From positions 1,798,001-1,862,000 of the forward strand of contig CP007060.1 in assembly GCA_000230955.3 (NCBI GenBank): a stretch of DNA of 64,000 bases, read 5' to 3'. Numbering within the stretch: position 1 is the first letter of the stretch; every line of letters starts with the position of its first letter. The position numbers and the translations under genes are program-made. The DNA is from Halobacterium sp. DL1 (lineage in GTDB: Archaea; Halobacteriota; Halobacteria; Halobacteriales; Halobacteriaceae). A model generated the notes under the pieces. The model saw only the letters and a list, made by a program, of their open reading frames with translations. It had not been told where the DNA came from and ran no database searches. Shown here piece after piece: positions 1 through 8,774 of this stretch.

Positions 1-1513
1 CGTCCTCCGGCAGGGATTTGTACTTCTCTTGCACGACTTTGAGAGTCTCTTCCATACCCTCTTGGCCGTAGTAGTAGTGCGTACTGTAGTCGGCCGATGA
101 CTGGATCGCGAGCGTCGCGCCATTAGTCCCGATGACGACGACGATGAGCGCGATTGTCGCCGCCGTTCGGCCGTCGACGGATACGCGGTCGGGTGCGCGG
201 CGTCGCAAGACGTGAACCGCGAAGAGAACGCCGATGAACAAGAGGGCATACGCGCCCACCGTCCTCGCCGTGTCGACGGTCACCGAGTGGAAGCCCGCCT
301 CGAACGGCGCGAGGAAGGGGTCACCGACGAGGACGGCGGACCCGACGGCGACGGCACCCACCGCGCCGACGAAGAGTCGGCGGTTGACGCACGCCTCGTG
401 GACACGATTCGACACCGCCAGCGCACCGAGTACCGCAAGCAGTGGCACCGCTGGCCCGACGTACTTCGGGAACCCGTACGGCATCTTCGCGAGGACCGCG
501 TACTGGAGTATCGTTGCCAACGCCACAGAGAGCAGGAGCGCGGACGCCGAGCGCTCGCGGACGCCGGCGACGATGCGGTTGGCCGACGGAAACGTCCGGC
601 GAACCGGTGACGGCACCAGCGCGAGCACGGCGAGCGCGACGAGGAACGGCGATACCCAGAGCAGTTCCGTGTACAGCGTCCACGCGGACAGCATCACGCG
701 CTTCGCCGTGGACGCGGCGTCGGCGTCGGACGCCTCAAAGAGCATACCGAAGTTGTGGGCGTACGGCGAGAGGAACGACAGTTCGAGCGCCGACGACACT
801 GCGTACCACGTCACCGAGAAGAGCGCGAAACCGCCAACCGCTGCGCCCAGTGTAACCGGCGCCAGCCGAGGCCCACGACGGACGACGAGATAACCGCCGA
901 CGCAGACGAGCAGTACGGGGAGCGGCCCGAACTTAACCCACGATATCGCGGCGAACCAGAGCAGTAGCCCAGCGGCGAGTTGGCCCGTCGACCATTCCTT
1001 GATTTCCGTCGCCCAGATCGTCCACAGCAGGAACGTTATCGTGGCGAGCGTGAGTAGTGACCCGTCGATGTCAATGAGCGTCGCGTCCTGCACGGCAATC
1101 GGCGACGCGACGAAGAGCAGTGCTGCAAGTCCGAGCAGCCTCGGAGACCCGGGCACCCCGTCCAACCGGTGTACGGCCCGGTGTAGGACGACGACGACCG
1201 GCACGACGAGCGCGGCGAGTAGCATCGTCGCGCCGCGTGTGACGACCACGTCGGCTCCCAGGGTATCAATCCATCCGCCTACGTAGTAGATGTATGTCGG
1301 CGGGTGCCAGAGGCCATACTGCCAGCCGGCCTGCTCGCTCTTGTAGTAGAACGGGACACCGCGGACCGCAACCGCCCGCATCCCTCGGACGAACACAGTC
1401 TCATCGATGATGTAGTTGTCTGAGAGGGAAGGGATGGCGGCGAGCACGAACGCGGCGACGGCCACCACCGACGTCGCGACTTCACGCCGGGACGGCAGGA
1501 GTCTCACGGACAT
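1..1513 (-). CDS. GT-C/GT39-like membrane glycosyltransferase (3' end cut by window)
   Basis: Open minus-strand frame from an ATG at 1513 to the left edge: 504 codons, no stop reached. It reads as a polytopic membrane protein with a hydrophobic helix at about residues 12-30, followed by an extracytoplasmic loop carrying D37-E38. An acidic pair at this place is typical of GT-C enzymes (ArnT/PMT-like), which move a sugar from a polyprenyl phosphate carrier to an acceptor outside the membrane. Alternating hydrophobic helices and short loops fill the rest. The ATG follows the TGA of the upstream SMR-like gene with no gap, so the two are probably co-translated. Sugar and acceptor cannot be read from the sequence. 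Confidence 0.75.
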   Translation of the reverse strand, partial: MSVRLLPSRREVATSVVAVAAFVLAAIPSLSDNYIIDETVFVRGMRAVAVRGVPFYYKSEQAGWQYGLWHPPTYIYYVGGWIDTLGADVVVTRGATMLLAALVVPVVVVLHRAVHRLDGVPGSPRLLGLAALLFVASPIAVQDATLIDIDGSLLTLATITFLLWTIWATEIKEWSTGQLAAGLLLWFAAISWVKFGPLPVLLVCVGGYLVVRRGPRLAPVTLGAAVGGFALFSVTWYAVSSALELSFLSPYAHNFGMLFEASDADAASTAKRVMLSAWTLYTELLWVSPFLVALAVLALVPSPVRRTFPSANRIVAGVRERSASALLLSVALATILQYAVLAKMPYGFPKYVGPAVPLLAVLGALAVSNRVHEACVNRRLFVGAVGAVAVGSAVLVGDPFLAPFEAGFHSVTVDTARTVGAYALLFIGVLFAVHVLRRRAPDRVSVDGRTAATIALIVVVIGTNGATLAIQSSADYSTHYYYGQEGMEETLKVVQEKYKSLPED

Positions 1514-1879
1514 TCACGCGCTCCCCCCGAGACCAATGAGGGTGATGCCCACGAACACCAGCAGCGTCCCGAAGATGGTTCGCGGACCGACCGACTCGCC
1601 GAGCACAGTCACGCTCAGGACGACGACAAGTACGTACGTCAGCCCCATAAACGGGTAGGCCAGCGAGAGCCGGGTGCGGGAGAGCGCGTTCACGTAGAGC
1701 GTGAAGCTCGACGCGTACAGCACGCCGCCGACGAGGAAGTACGGGTGGCCGAGTAAGCCGAGCGGGTTAGTAAAGAGGTCACCGAGCGAGCTCAACGCGT
1801 CGGAGCCGATCTTCAACGACAGCTGGCCCGCGGCATTCAGGACAGCAACGAGGACCAGTTGCAGGATGGTAGAACGCAT
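1514..1879 (-). CDS. Four-helix SMR/EamA-type membrane protein, possible lipid-sugar flippase
   Basis: 121 aa, almost entirely hydrophobic, with four predicted helices (about 3-22, 44-66, 72-91, 98-117). The N-terminal stretch ending in GQLSLKIG resembles small multidrug resistance/EamA half-transporters such as EmrE and the ArnE/ArnF pair, which flip undecaprenyl-phosphate-aminoarabinose. Its ATG directly follows the TAG of the DPM1-like GT2 gene, and its TGA directly precedes the GT-C gene. Wedged between a lipid-sugar synthase and a lipid-sugar transferase, it is inferred to flip that lipid carrier. A small-molecule exporter is the alternative. Confidence 0.7.
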   Translation of the reverse strand: MRSTILQLVLVAVLNAAGQLSLKIGSDALSSLGDLFTNPLGLLGHPYFLVGGVLYASSFTLYVNALSRTRLSLAYPFMGLTYVLVVVLSVTVLGESVGPRTIFGTLLVFVGITLIGLGGSA

Positions 1880-2593
1880 CTACTTGCGGTTCACCCATTC
1901 TTTCACAATGAACACGATCATCACAAGCCCGAGTTTGAAAGCGGGCAAGAACTCCCCGGTAATCTTCGACGTACCCTCCCGCGGCCGGTAGTTGACTGGA
2001 ATCTCGATCATCGACGTGTCACTACTCGCGACGCGGACTAGCATTTCGGGGGAGAAGTGCGAACCACCAACCGTCAACTCGTCACGAATGTCCTCGTAGG
2101 CGTCCGACGAAATAAGCCGGAACGTGCAGCCTACGTCCGTCAGCGACGACGTGTTATGTAGTACTTCAAGAATCTTTCCGACAAACCAGTTCCCCCACCG
2201 GAGGAATGGGTCCATGTTTGCGCCCTCCCAAATGAGCTCCCGGGCCGTGCGGGTCCCGACGACGAAGTCGAAGTCGTTGGAGTAAGCGAGCAGTTTCTCG
2301 ATGTCCCGGGCGGCGAACGTCCCGTCCGGTTCGACGAGGACGAGTAGGTCGCCCTGCTCGTTCGCTTCCGCGAGGGCGCGCCGGCAGGCGTACCCATAGC
2401 CTTGATTGGGTTCTCTGATAACGACCGCGCCGGCTTCCTCCGCGAGTTTAGCAGTCCCGTCGGTGGAGTTGTTGTCAACGACCACGACGTCATCGACCCA
2501 CTCCTGATTCAAGAACGACGTCACCGCAGTCGCGATGTTCGCCGATTCGTTGTACGCCGGCATCCCGACGACCACGGACTCGCCACAATACAT
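1880..2593 (-). CDS. DPM1-like family 2 glycosyltransferase (polyprenyl-phosphate sugar synthase)
   Basis: 237 aa from the ATG at 2593, chosen because the GT-A fold starts at once (VVVGMPAYNES at about 7-17) and because an upstream ATG at 2680 would overlap the preceding gene. GT2 features are VVVDNNSTDGT (about 37-47) and an acidic VEPDGTF motif (about 87-93) where DxD usually lies. The PREGTSKI segment near residue 204 and a single hydrophobic C-terminal segment (about 216-233) match DPM1/GtrB-type enzymes, which load a hexose onto dolichyl or polyprenyl phosphate on the cytoplasmic face. The gene butts against the SMR-like gene downstream. Confidence 0.8.
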   Translation of the reverse strand: MYCGESVVVGMPAYNESANIATAVTSFLNQEWVDDVVVVDNNSTDGTAKLAEEAGAVVIREPNQGYGYACRRALAEANEQGDLLVLVEPDGTFAARDIEKLLAYSNDFDFVVGTRTARELIWEGANMDPFLRWGNWFVGKILEVLHNTSSLTDVGCTFRLISSDAYEDIRDELTVGGSHFSPEMLVRVASSDTSMIEIPVNYRPREGTSKITGEFLPAFKLGLVMIVFIVKEWVNRK

Positions 2594-2619
2594 CGACTTC
2601 AACTCCCCAAACAGCAGAT

Positions 2620-3675
2620 TTAAAGGCTTCGTCTCGCCGTGGCGTACCGTTCGAAAATTCGTTCGGCGACGGTTGGCCACGTCTCCACCGCATCTAGGCT
2701 CGAGTCTCTACTACTCGACGCCGAGACGGCGGCGGCGACGGCCGACGGCGTGACATTCGCGACCCCCTCGACGCTCGCCTCACTCGTCCAATCCCGCAGC
2801 GCCGCGCACTTCCTGACGACGCACGGCGTTCCGGCGGTGAGTGCCTCCGCGACAGTCATCCCGAAAGACTCGAACGACGAGAGCGTAACGTACACATCAG
2901 CACCAGCGTAAAGTCCTAATAGCTGTTCGTCGTCAACGTGCCCTAAGAACTTCACGCGATTCTCAACGTCCGTCTCCCGAGCAACTCGCTCCAGTTCCCC
3001 ACGATACGGGCCACTTCCGGCAATCAACAGCTCGTACCCAGGGAGCTCCGTCAGCGCTCGAATCACATGCTGGACGCCTTTGTACTCCTCCAGCCGACCA
3101 ACACAGAGCAGATAAGGGCGCTCTCGCTCCTCGGGTTCTGCCTCCGCAAACCGCTCGACGTCAACGCCATTCGGAATCACGGTCGCGTCGATACCAAAGT
3201 CATCGTACAGCCGCTCTCGCTCCCACTCGCTAACTGCAATAACCTCGTCGGCCTTCTGCACAGCCCACCGACCGAGTGGGCGATACAGCGACAAGAGTCT
3301 ATCCCGGAGTCCGCTTGCACTCTCTCCATGGTAGTGGGTTGTTACGACGAACCGTTCGTCGGTGACACCAAGCGCCGCAAAGAATAACGGGAACGCGTGG
3401 TAGTTGTGGGCGTGGACGACGTCGGCGTCGGCACGACGAACTGCAAATACCATCTGCGGCGCGACGTAGAACGCCCCTCCCGGACTGAGCGACCTGAACC
3501 GTCGAACCCGAACTCCCTCATCCGAACTCTCGACTGGGATGTCTTCATCGGCGTCGGCACTGAACACAATAACGTTGTGTCCGCGGTCAACCAGGCGCTT
3601 CGCGATCTCTTGGACGTGCGTCTCAACGCCACCTGTGTGTGGTGGATACCGATGGGTGACTAGCACAATTCTCAT
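2620..3675 (-). CDS. Family 4 glycosyltransferase
   Basis: 351 aa, GT-B fold. The N-terminus carries the glycine-rich acceptor-side motif HRYPPHTGGVETH (about 8-20), and VGRLEEYKG (192-200) opens the donor domain. The E269-x7-E277 motif within SSFESFGMTVAEALTAGTP is the nucleotide-sugar binding signature of GT4 retaining enzymes. No membrane helix is evident, so it probably works at the inner membrane face on a lipid-linked glycan. Its ATG overlaps the TGA of the upstream membrane GT2 by 4 bases (ATGA), indicating one operon. The sugar specificity is not readable. Confidence 0.88.
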   Translation of the reverse strand: MRIVLVTHRYPPHTGGVETHVQEIAKRLVDRGHNVIVFSADADEDIPVESSDEGVRVRRFRSLSPGGAFYVAPQMVFAVRRADADVVHAHNYHAFPLFFAALGVTDERFVVTTHYHGESASGLRDRLLSLYRPLGRWAVQKADEVIAVSEWERERLYDDFGIDATVIPNGVDVERFAEAEPEERERPYLLCVGRLEEYKGVQHVIRALTELPGYELLIAGSGPYRGELERVARETDVENRVKFLGHVDDEQLLGLYAGADVYVTLSSFESFGMTVAEALTAGTPCVVRKCAALRDWTSEASVEGVANVTPSAVAAAVSASSSRDSSLDAVETWPTVAERIFERYATARRSL

Positions 3676-4814
3676 TCGAACGCCTCCCGCAGTTCCGCGT
3701 CAACGTCCCAAGTCCCGTCCGAATCACCAACCAGCAACTCGACGCTCGCCCGAAGCAACGAAACTTGCGTGTCGAAGATGGAGTAGAACGCCTGAAGCGG
3801 CCCGAGTAAATCCTTCTGTCCGAAGTACGCGAACGTCCCAACGGCAACAGGCAACAACAGGCCACCGAAGCCAAACTGCGACACGGTTGCAGCAGATCCG
3901 ACAACCAACGTCACAGCCAGTAACCACGGCGACACTAGCATGAACCACCAGTTGAACGGCAGCACCACGCGACCGTAGTTCCCGTACCGCCCGAGTGCGT
4001 CTCGGTGTTGCACCAGCAACCGAATCAACCCCATCCCACGTCTGTCCTTCTGCTTGCGGCGCTTCACGAAGTCCGAGAAACTGGCTTCCATGTACTTCAC
4101 AGCAGGGTCGAAAATTACCCGTCCGCCCTGACGTCGAATCTTTAGCGCCAACTCCGTGTCGTCGGCCAGAGAGTTCGGATCGATTGGCAGCAGGGCGTCG
4201 TTTTCGAACGCGGAGAATGGGCCGTGGAAGATCAGCGTCGAATCCAGATGCGACTCCAGTTGCTGGATATAATTCTGAACGCCGCGGTAGCCGGACTCCA
4301 CTTCGCTCCCGCCGAGGACCTCGACGTTCCGACCTGTTACTGCGGCTACCTCGTCGTCCGCGAGATTCGCTGCGGCCTCCCGGAGGACGTCCGACGGGAG
4401 TTTCGAGTCACAGTCGGTCTTCACGACCATCTCGTTTTCCGCTGCCTCGTAAGCGTCGTTAAGTGCCGGCGCCAGTCCGCGGCGCTCGTCCTCCTCCAGC
4501 AGGACTAACTCGGGCGCCGACCGCTCCGCAAAGTACTCCCGGATGAGTTTGCGGGTGTCGTCCGTCGAAGAGTCCACCACGACCAACTCCACTTTCTCCA
4601 TCGGGTAGTCGAGGTCGAGCAGGTCGTCGAGTTTCGTCTCCACTATCTTCTCCTCGTTGTACGTCGGCAGGACGATGCTCACCGTCGGCTCCGCTGGCTC
4701 CTTCTCCGCTGGCGAGCCCGCCGGTCGCACCCAGACGTAGAGCAGGAGATATCCGAGATATGGGAGGGCCGTCACCGACGCGAGTGCGACGGCAGCCACC
4801 ACGAGCAGGTTCAT
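3672..4814 (-). CDS. Membrane-bound family 2 glycosyltransferase
   Basis: 380 aa. An N-terminal helix (about 3-28) is followed by a GT-A domain with SIVLPTYNEE (46-55), VVVDSSTDDT (78-87), D134-C-D136 as the metal-binding DxD, an acidic DDTE (218-221) and a QKDRR motif at 255-259 like the QxxRW of processive GT2 synthases. At least two further helices lie after about residue 280. The architecture resembles hyaluronan/cellulose-synthase-type enzymes or other haloarchaeal surface-glycan transferases. It is the first gene of a five-gene minus-strand run and has a good TATA box 27 bases upstream of its ATG. Confidence 0.85.
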   Translation of the reverse strand: MNLLVVAAVALASVTALPYLGYLLLYVWVRPAGSPAEKEPAEPTVSIVLPTYNEEKIVETKLDDLLDLDYPMEKVELVVVDSSTDDTRKLIREYFAERSAPELVLLEEDERRGLAPALNDAYEAAENEMVVKTDCDSKLPSDVLREAAANLADDEVAAVTGRNVEVLGGSEVESGYRGVQNYIQQLESHLDSTLIFHGPFSAFENDALLPIDPNSLADDTELALKIRRQGGRVIFDPAVKYMEASFSDFVKRRKQKDRRGMGLIRLLVQHRDALGRYGNYGRVVLPFNWWFMLVSPWLLAVTLVVGSAATVSQFGFGGLLLPVAVGTFAYFGQKDLLGPLQAFYSIFDTQVSLLRASVELLVGDSDGTWDVDAELREAFE

Positions 4815-4837
4815 ACGGTGGGGTTGAACACCTCGGG

Positions 4838-4845
4838 ATAAAACC
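4838..4845 (-). promoter_or_regulatory. TATA box of the glycosyltransferase operon
   Basis: On the minus strand the sequence reads GGTTTTATCC, centred 27 bases upstream of the ATG at 4814. This spacing is that of a haloarchaeal leaderless promoter. It is the only clear promoter seen for the five genes between 4814 and the left edge, whose junctions otherwise overlap, abut, or are 26 bases apart. Confidence 0.6.
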
Positions 4846-4934
4846 TCTCCGCCCTACCGGCACGGAGGCGTCGGCTGGACTCAGCTCGGTTCTTCAAACT
4901 GGGAGAAGTCCGAACCACACGGTAGAACACTTGC

Positions 4935-6137
4935 TCAAAGGCCCGTGTCAGTATCCCGGGTCACCGCCTCTCCGAGCCCCGTCCTCGTCTCCTCACCTAA
5001 CTTCACGCCGGCGTTGATGCTAGTGTTGATCCCAGTCTTCGTCCCGTCCCCGACGACGACTCCAAGTTTCCGCCGGCCGGTGTCGACGGCTTCGCTCTTC
5101 ACCCGCATCTCGACGTTCTCGTCGTCGTGGCGGAGGTTCGCGACTTTCGTTCCTGCCCCCAAGTTCACGTTCTCACCGAGCACAGAGTCGCCTACGTACG
5201 AGAGGTGGCCGACGGCGGTGTCCGCCATCAGAATCGAGTTCTTCACCTCGACAGCGTTTCCGACGCGGACGTCCGGTCCAATCACGGTCGACCCCCTCAC
5301 GTACGCGTTCGGCCCGACATCCGCACCAGACTGAATGAGTACGGGTCCTTCGACGTACGCACCGGCTCGAACTCGCGCACCATCCTCGACGACGACTGGT
5401 CCGTGGATTGTTGCGCCGTCCTCGATAGTTCCACGACGGTCGTCCTCAAGGTCCGCGAGCAGCGTCTCGTTCGCCTCAAGGAGGTCCCACGGCCGGCCGA
5501 CGTCGAGCCACCGACCGTCGTACTCGACGGCGTCCACGCGTTCGCCGTCTGCGACCAGCGCCCCGAGCGAGTCGGTGATCTCGTACTCGCCGCGCTCGCT
5601 CAGTTCCGTCGCCTCGATGTAGTCGAATATCTCGGGTTCGAAGGCGTAGACACCGAGGTTGGCGAGATTAGTCGGCGGGTCCGCGGGCTTCTCGACGATG
5701 CCCGTGACGCGCCCGTCCCCAACGTTAACCACACCGAACGAGGACGGGTTCTCGACGCGCTTGACCGCCATCGCGTTCGCTGGCGTCTCTGCGAGCCCCG
5801 TCACCAGATTCTCGGTGAGCAGTACATCCCCGTTCAGCGCGAGGAACCGCTCGTCGACGTGGTCGGCCGCCTGCCCGATGGCGTGGGCGGTGCCGAGCTG
5901 TTCGCCCTGTTTCGTGTACGTCACGGGGTGACCAGCGTACTCGTCGCCGATTCGGTCGCGGACCTGGTCGCCGCGGTAGCCGACAACCAGCACGTAGCCG
6001 TCGACGAGATCCGCGCAGGCGTCCATGGCGTGTTCGACGATTGGACGCCCGGCGACTGGAAGCAGTGGTTTTGGGCGCTTCGCTGTCAGCGGCCGCATCC
6101 GGGTTCCCTCGCCGGCTGCGACGACGACCACTTTCAC
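4935..6137 (-). CDS. glmU: GlmU-like bifunctional sugar-1-phosphate nucleotidylyltransferase/acetyltransferase
   Basis: 400 aa from a GTG start at 6137. The N-terminal half is a nucleotidyltransferase with GEGTRMRPLTAKRPKPLLPV (9-28) and an LNGDVLL acidic motif near 98-104. The C-terminal half (about 235-395) is a left-handed beta-helix of hexapeptide repeats typical of acyltransferases, ending in the TGINTSINAGVKLG segment of GlmU/RmlA-fused archaeal enzymes. It probably makes UDP-GlcNAc or a related activated sugar for the neighbouring glycosyltransferases. A uridylyltransferase without acetylation is possible. It runs in the same direction as the GT operon, 120 bases upstream of it, and divergently from aglJ. 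Confidence 0.85.
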   Translation of the reverse strand: MKVVVVAAGEGTRMRPLTAKRPKPLLPVAGRPIVEHAMDACADLVDGYVLVVGYRGDQVRDRIGDEYAGHPVTYTKQGEQLGTAHAIGQAADHVDERFLALNGDVLLTENLVTGLAETPANAMAVKRVENPSSFGVVNVGDGRVTGIVEKPADPPTNLANLGVYAFEPEIFDYIEATELSERGEYEITDSLGALVADGERVDAVEYDGRWLDVGRPWDLLEANETLLADLEDDRRGTIEDGATIHGPVVVEDGARVRAGAYVEGPVLIQSGADVGPNAYVRGSTVIGPDVRVGNAVEVKNSILMADTAVGHLSYVGDSVLGENVNLGAGTKVANLRHDDENVEMRVKSEAVDTGRRKLGVVVGDGTKTGINTSINAGVKLGEETRTGLGEAVTRDTDTGL

Positions 6138-6352
6138 GAGCGAATCAGCCTCCAGATGCCGTTCTCGCCTGGCCGCGTGGATTCGGCAAGCTGTGGGTCT
6201 GCGGATCCCGCATCGCAGTCGGTATCGGAACCCACTCCGACGTCCCTCGAATGGAAGCGGCCGTAGGTACCTCCCGGCCCGATAGGCACATATTCCGACA
6301 TTTCCGTGTGGATGATACGTCGGAGGGGACGATTAAGCTGGCGGCGGTTACT

Positions 6353-6374
6353 CGAAAACGCAAAGCGTTTTTCG
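6353..6374 (+). promoter_or_regulatory. Near-palindrome over the aglJ promoter
   Basis: CGAAAACGC (6353-6361) and GCGTTTTTCG (6365-6374) form an inverted repeat with a 3-base loop and one extra T. The T-run sits about 27 bases upstream of the aglJ ATG at 6397, where the TATA box should be, so the palindrome could be promoter, operator or both. Confidence 0.35.
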
Positions 6375-6396
6375 CCCCCCTACCGAACTCAGGTCA

Positions 6397-7311
6397 ATGA
6401 CCGACTACGAGGACGTGTGCGCCCTCGTTCCTACCCGGAACGAAGCCAGGACCATCGGCGACGTCGTCGACGGCCTCCACGACGTCGGCATCGAGCACGT
6501 TCTCGTCGTCGACGGCCACTCGACGGACGACACCACGGAGATTGCCGAGGACCACGGCGCCCGCGTCATAGAACAGTCAGGTGCCGGCAAAGGCCAAGCC
6601 GTCCGCGAGGGCGTTGAGCACATCGAGCAAGAGTACGTCATCCTGCTCGACGGCGACGGGACGAACCCGCCCGAGCAGGCGCCACGCCTCCTCGACCCGC
6701 TCGTCGCCGGCGACGCAGACCACGTCATCGGCGACCGGACCGCGGACATGCAACCTGGCGCGATGAGCAGATTCAACCAGGTCGGTAACCACATCATCAA
6801 CGCCGCGTTCGGCCGCATCCACGGGGAGGATTACGGCGACATCCTCTCGGGCTACCGCGCGTTCACGCGGGACTCCTTCGAGCAGATGTTCCTCTCCGCG
6901 GAGGGGTTCGGCATCGAGACGGAGATGGCCGTCGAGTGCGCGCGCCACGATATCCCCGTCGCAGTCGTGCCCACGACGTACAAGGCGCGCCCCGAGGGGT
7001 CGGAGACGAACCTCCACCCCGTGGCGGACGGCGGACGCATCATCGTCACGCTGTACAGCCTCGCGAAGACGTCGAACCCGCTGTTCTACTTCGGCAGCAT
7101 CGGCACAGTTTTCGGCGCTATCGGCGCCGCCATCGCAACGTACGTCGCCTACGACTGGTTCGTCAACGGCATCTCCCACGAGGCGCTCACCATCGTCGGC
7201 GGCGTCAGCGTCCTGTTCGGCCTCCAGTTGCTGATGTTCGGGCTGCTGTCGGACCTCGTGGTGACGCTCCACCGCGAGCAGAGCCGCCGCCTCGAGGAGC
7301 TCCGCGACTAG
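6397..7311 (+). CDS. aglJ: AglJ-type dolichyl-phosphate hexosyltransferase (N-glycosylation)
   Basis: 304 aa. A cytoplasmic GT2 domain holds ALVPTRNEARTIGDVV (9-24), VVDGHSTDDT (37-46) and D85-G-D87 as the DxD motif, followed by two C-terminal helices (about 229-250 and 263-288). The order and the RNEARTIGDVV text match AglJ of haloarchaea, which adds the first hexose to dolichol phosphate for the S-layer N-glycan. The stop codon overlaps the stop of the convergent minus-strand gene through a shared CTAG. The oligosaccharyltransferase AglB is not in the window. Confidence 0.88.
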   Translation: MTDYEDVCALVPTRNEARTIGDVVDGLHDVGIEHVLVVDGHSTDDTTEIAEDHGARVIEQSGAGKGQAVREGVEHIEQEYVILLDGDGTNPPEQAPRLLDPLVAGDADHVIGDRTADMQPGAMSRFNQVGNHIINAAFGRIHGEDYGDILSGYRAFTRDSFEQMFLSAEGFGIETEMAVECARHDIPVAVVPTTYKARPEGSETNLHPVADGGRIIVTLYSLAKTSNPLFYFGSIGTVFGAIGAAIATYVAYDWFVNGISHEALTIVGGVSVLFGLQLLMFGLLSDLVVTLHREQSRRLEELRD

Positions 7312-7967
7312 AACATCGACCGCAGGCCGCGCAGCCACACCTCGGGCGCGCGGCGGCGCGCGCCGTCCACGGCCGTGCGCAACGCAGCCGTGCCGTTCTC
7401 CATGACGCCGTCGCCGTGACCCGCGAGGATTCGCTCCGGACTGAACTCCCGGAGCACGCGCGGCGGCATGACGCGCAGCATCGGGTGGACGCCGACCCGC
7501 TCGGGACCCGCGAGGAAGTAGTCGGCAGTGCCGACGAGGTCGGCGACGACGAGCGTCTCGCCGTCGTACAGCGCCGCCTCGTTCCAGCCCGGCCAGTCGA
7601 CGGTCTGGACGACCTGGAACTCCGAGTCGGGGAGCCTCCCGACGAGCTGTTCAGTCGGTGCGTCGACGTCGACGTTGACGAACGGCGGCACGTAAACGGG
7701 GACGTCGTAGCGGCGGGCGAACGTCGCTGCGTCCCGCGAGTGGCGATCCATCAGCACGACCACGCCGCGCACCTCGCCCAGGTCGGCGAGCAGGTCGTCG
7801 ATTCCCTCGGCGTCCACGGGGTCGACCAGCCAGACGTCGCCATCAACAGTCAGCGCGTGACTCGACCGACGCATCGCCTCCTCGGGGTAGGCGACCCACC
7901 CGACGCCGCCGTCGAAGCGGTCGACGACCTCGAGGTCGGTTGCGCGTCCGCTTCCTTTGAGAGCCAT
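7308..7967 (-). CDS. Degenerate metallo-beta-lactamase-fold-like protein
   Basis: 219 aa from the ATG at 7967. The general plan is that of an MBL-fold hydrolase: a strand segment VWLVDPVD, a segment VVLMDRHSRDA where HxHxDH would lie, and a late AGHGDGV. Only part of the metal-binding set is kept, so activity is doubtful. The frame is open much further upstream, but that extension is antisense to the VOC gene and unlikely to be translated. It converges on aglJ with overlapping stops. The true role is unknown. Confidence 0.6.
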   Translation of the reverse strand: MALKGSGRATDLEVVDRFDGGVGWVAYPEEAMRRSSHALTVDGDVWLVDPVDAEGIDDLLADLGEVRGVVVLMDRHSRDAATFARRYDVPVYVPPFVNVDVDAPTEQLVGRLPDSEFQVVQTVDWPGWNEAALYDGETLVVADLVGTADYFLAGPERVGVHPMLRVMPPRVLREFSPERILAGHGDGVMENGTAALRTAVDGARRRAPEVWLRGLRSMF

Positions 7968-8036
7968 ACCTCCCGGTACGGCCGGTACGCCCATAAAACG
8001 AGGTAGGACTATGGTGAACGCGAACGAACGACGGGT

Positions 8037-8720
8037 ATGCTCACGGCGCTCGACGAACTCGCGCTCGAGGTGCTCTTCGTCGACCGCGCGGCGTCGTTCT
8101 ACGAGACCCACCTCCGTCTCGACGGCACCCGGGGCGACCACGAGGCCCACTACGAGGTCGGGGATACGACCCTCGTCCTGCGCGAACCCTCGACGGTCCC
8201 CCGGGGTGGCGTCCACCTCCACTACGCGTTCTCGACGCCGCCGGACCGCTACGACGAGTGGTACGACCGCCTCGACGACGACTTCGACCTCGCGGAGTTC
8301 GACTTCGGCACCGCGCGCTCGCTGTACTTCGACGACCCGGACGGCCACTGCGTGGAGATTGGAACCGGCGGCAAGGGCGGCGAAACGGCGCTCACGGGCG
8401 TCTTCGAGGTCGTCCTCGAGGTCGAGGACCTCGACCGCTCGGAGGCGCTCTACCGCAACCTCGGTTTCGAGGTCGTCGACCGCGGCGACGAGCGGCGGCG
8501 CGTCCGACTCACCGGCCCCGTGGACCTCGAACTGTGGGAGCCACAGCGCGGCATCGCGGACGCACGCGGCGGCGTCCACGCGGACCTCACGTTTCTCGCT
8601 ATCAATCCGCAGTCCGCCGCGAGTGCGGTCGCCGACCGTGCGTGCCGCGTTGAGGACGTCGAACCGGGTGTTCGCGTCAGGGACCCCGACGGCCACTACC
8701 TCACGTTCGTTCCGGAGTGA
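8037..8720 (+). CDS. VOC-superfamily protein (tandem glyoxalase/dioxygenase modules)
   Basis: 227 aa with two halves of the vicinal oxygen chelate fold. The first has FYETHLRL (about 20-27) and YFDDPDGHCVEI (about 98-109). The second begins near VLEVEDLDRSEALYRNLGF and ends VRVRDPDGHYLTFVPE. The repeated DPDGH motif carries metal-ligand candidates. Members act as glyoxalases, ring-cleaving dioxygenases or fosfomycin/bleomycin resistance proteins, and the substrate cannot be assigned here. It starts divergently from the MBL-like gene. Confidence 0.8.
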   Translation: MLTALDELALEVLFVDRAASFYETHLRLDGTRGDHEAHYEVGDTTLVLREPSTVPRGGVHLHYAFSTPPDRYDEWYDRLDDDFDLAEFDFGTARSLYFDDPDGHCVEIGTGGKGGETALTGVFEVVLEVEDLDRSEALYRNLGFEVVDRGDERRRVRLTGPVDLELWEPQRGIADARGGVHADLTFLAINPQSAASAVADRACRVEDVEPGVRVRDPDGHYLTFVPE

Positions 8721-8774
8721 CACAGCCGGCAGCCTACCAGTGGGTGTTATGTTCCTCGCTGTCTGGGAGTGGGT

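Noticed and set aside
7968-8723. A minus-strand extension of the MBL-like gene
   Set aside because: It is antisense to the VOC gene and rich in shadow-type Val/Arg/Glu runs. The ATG at 7967 fits better.
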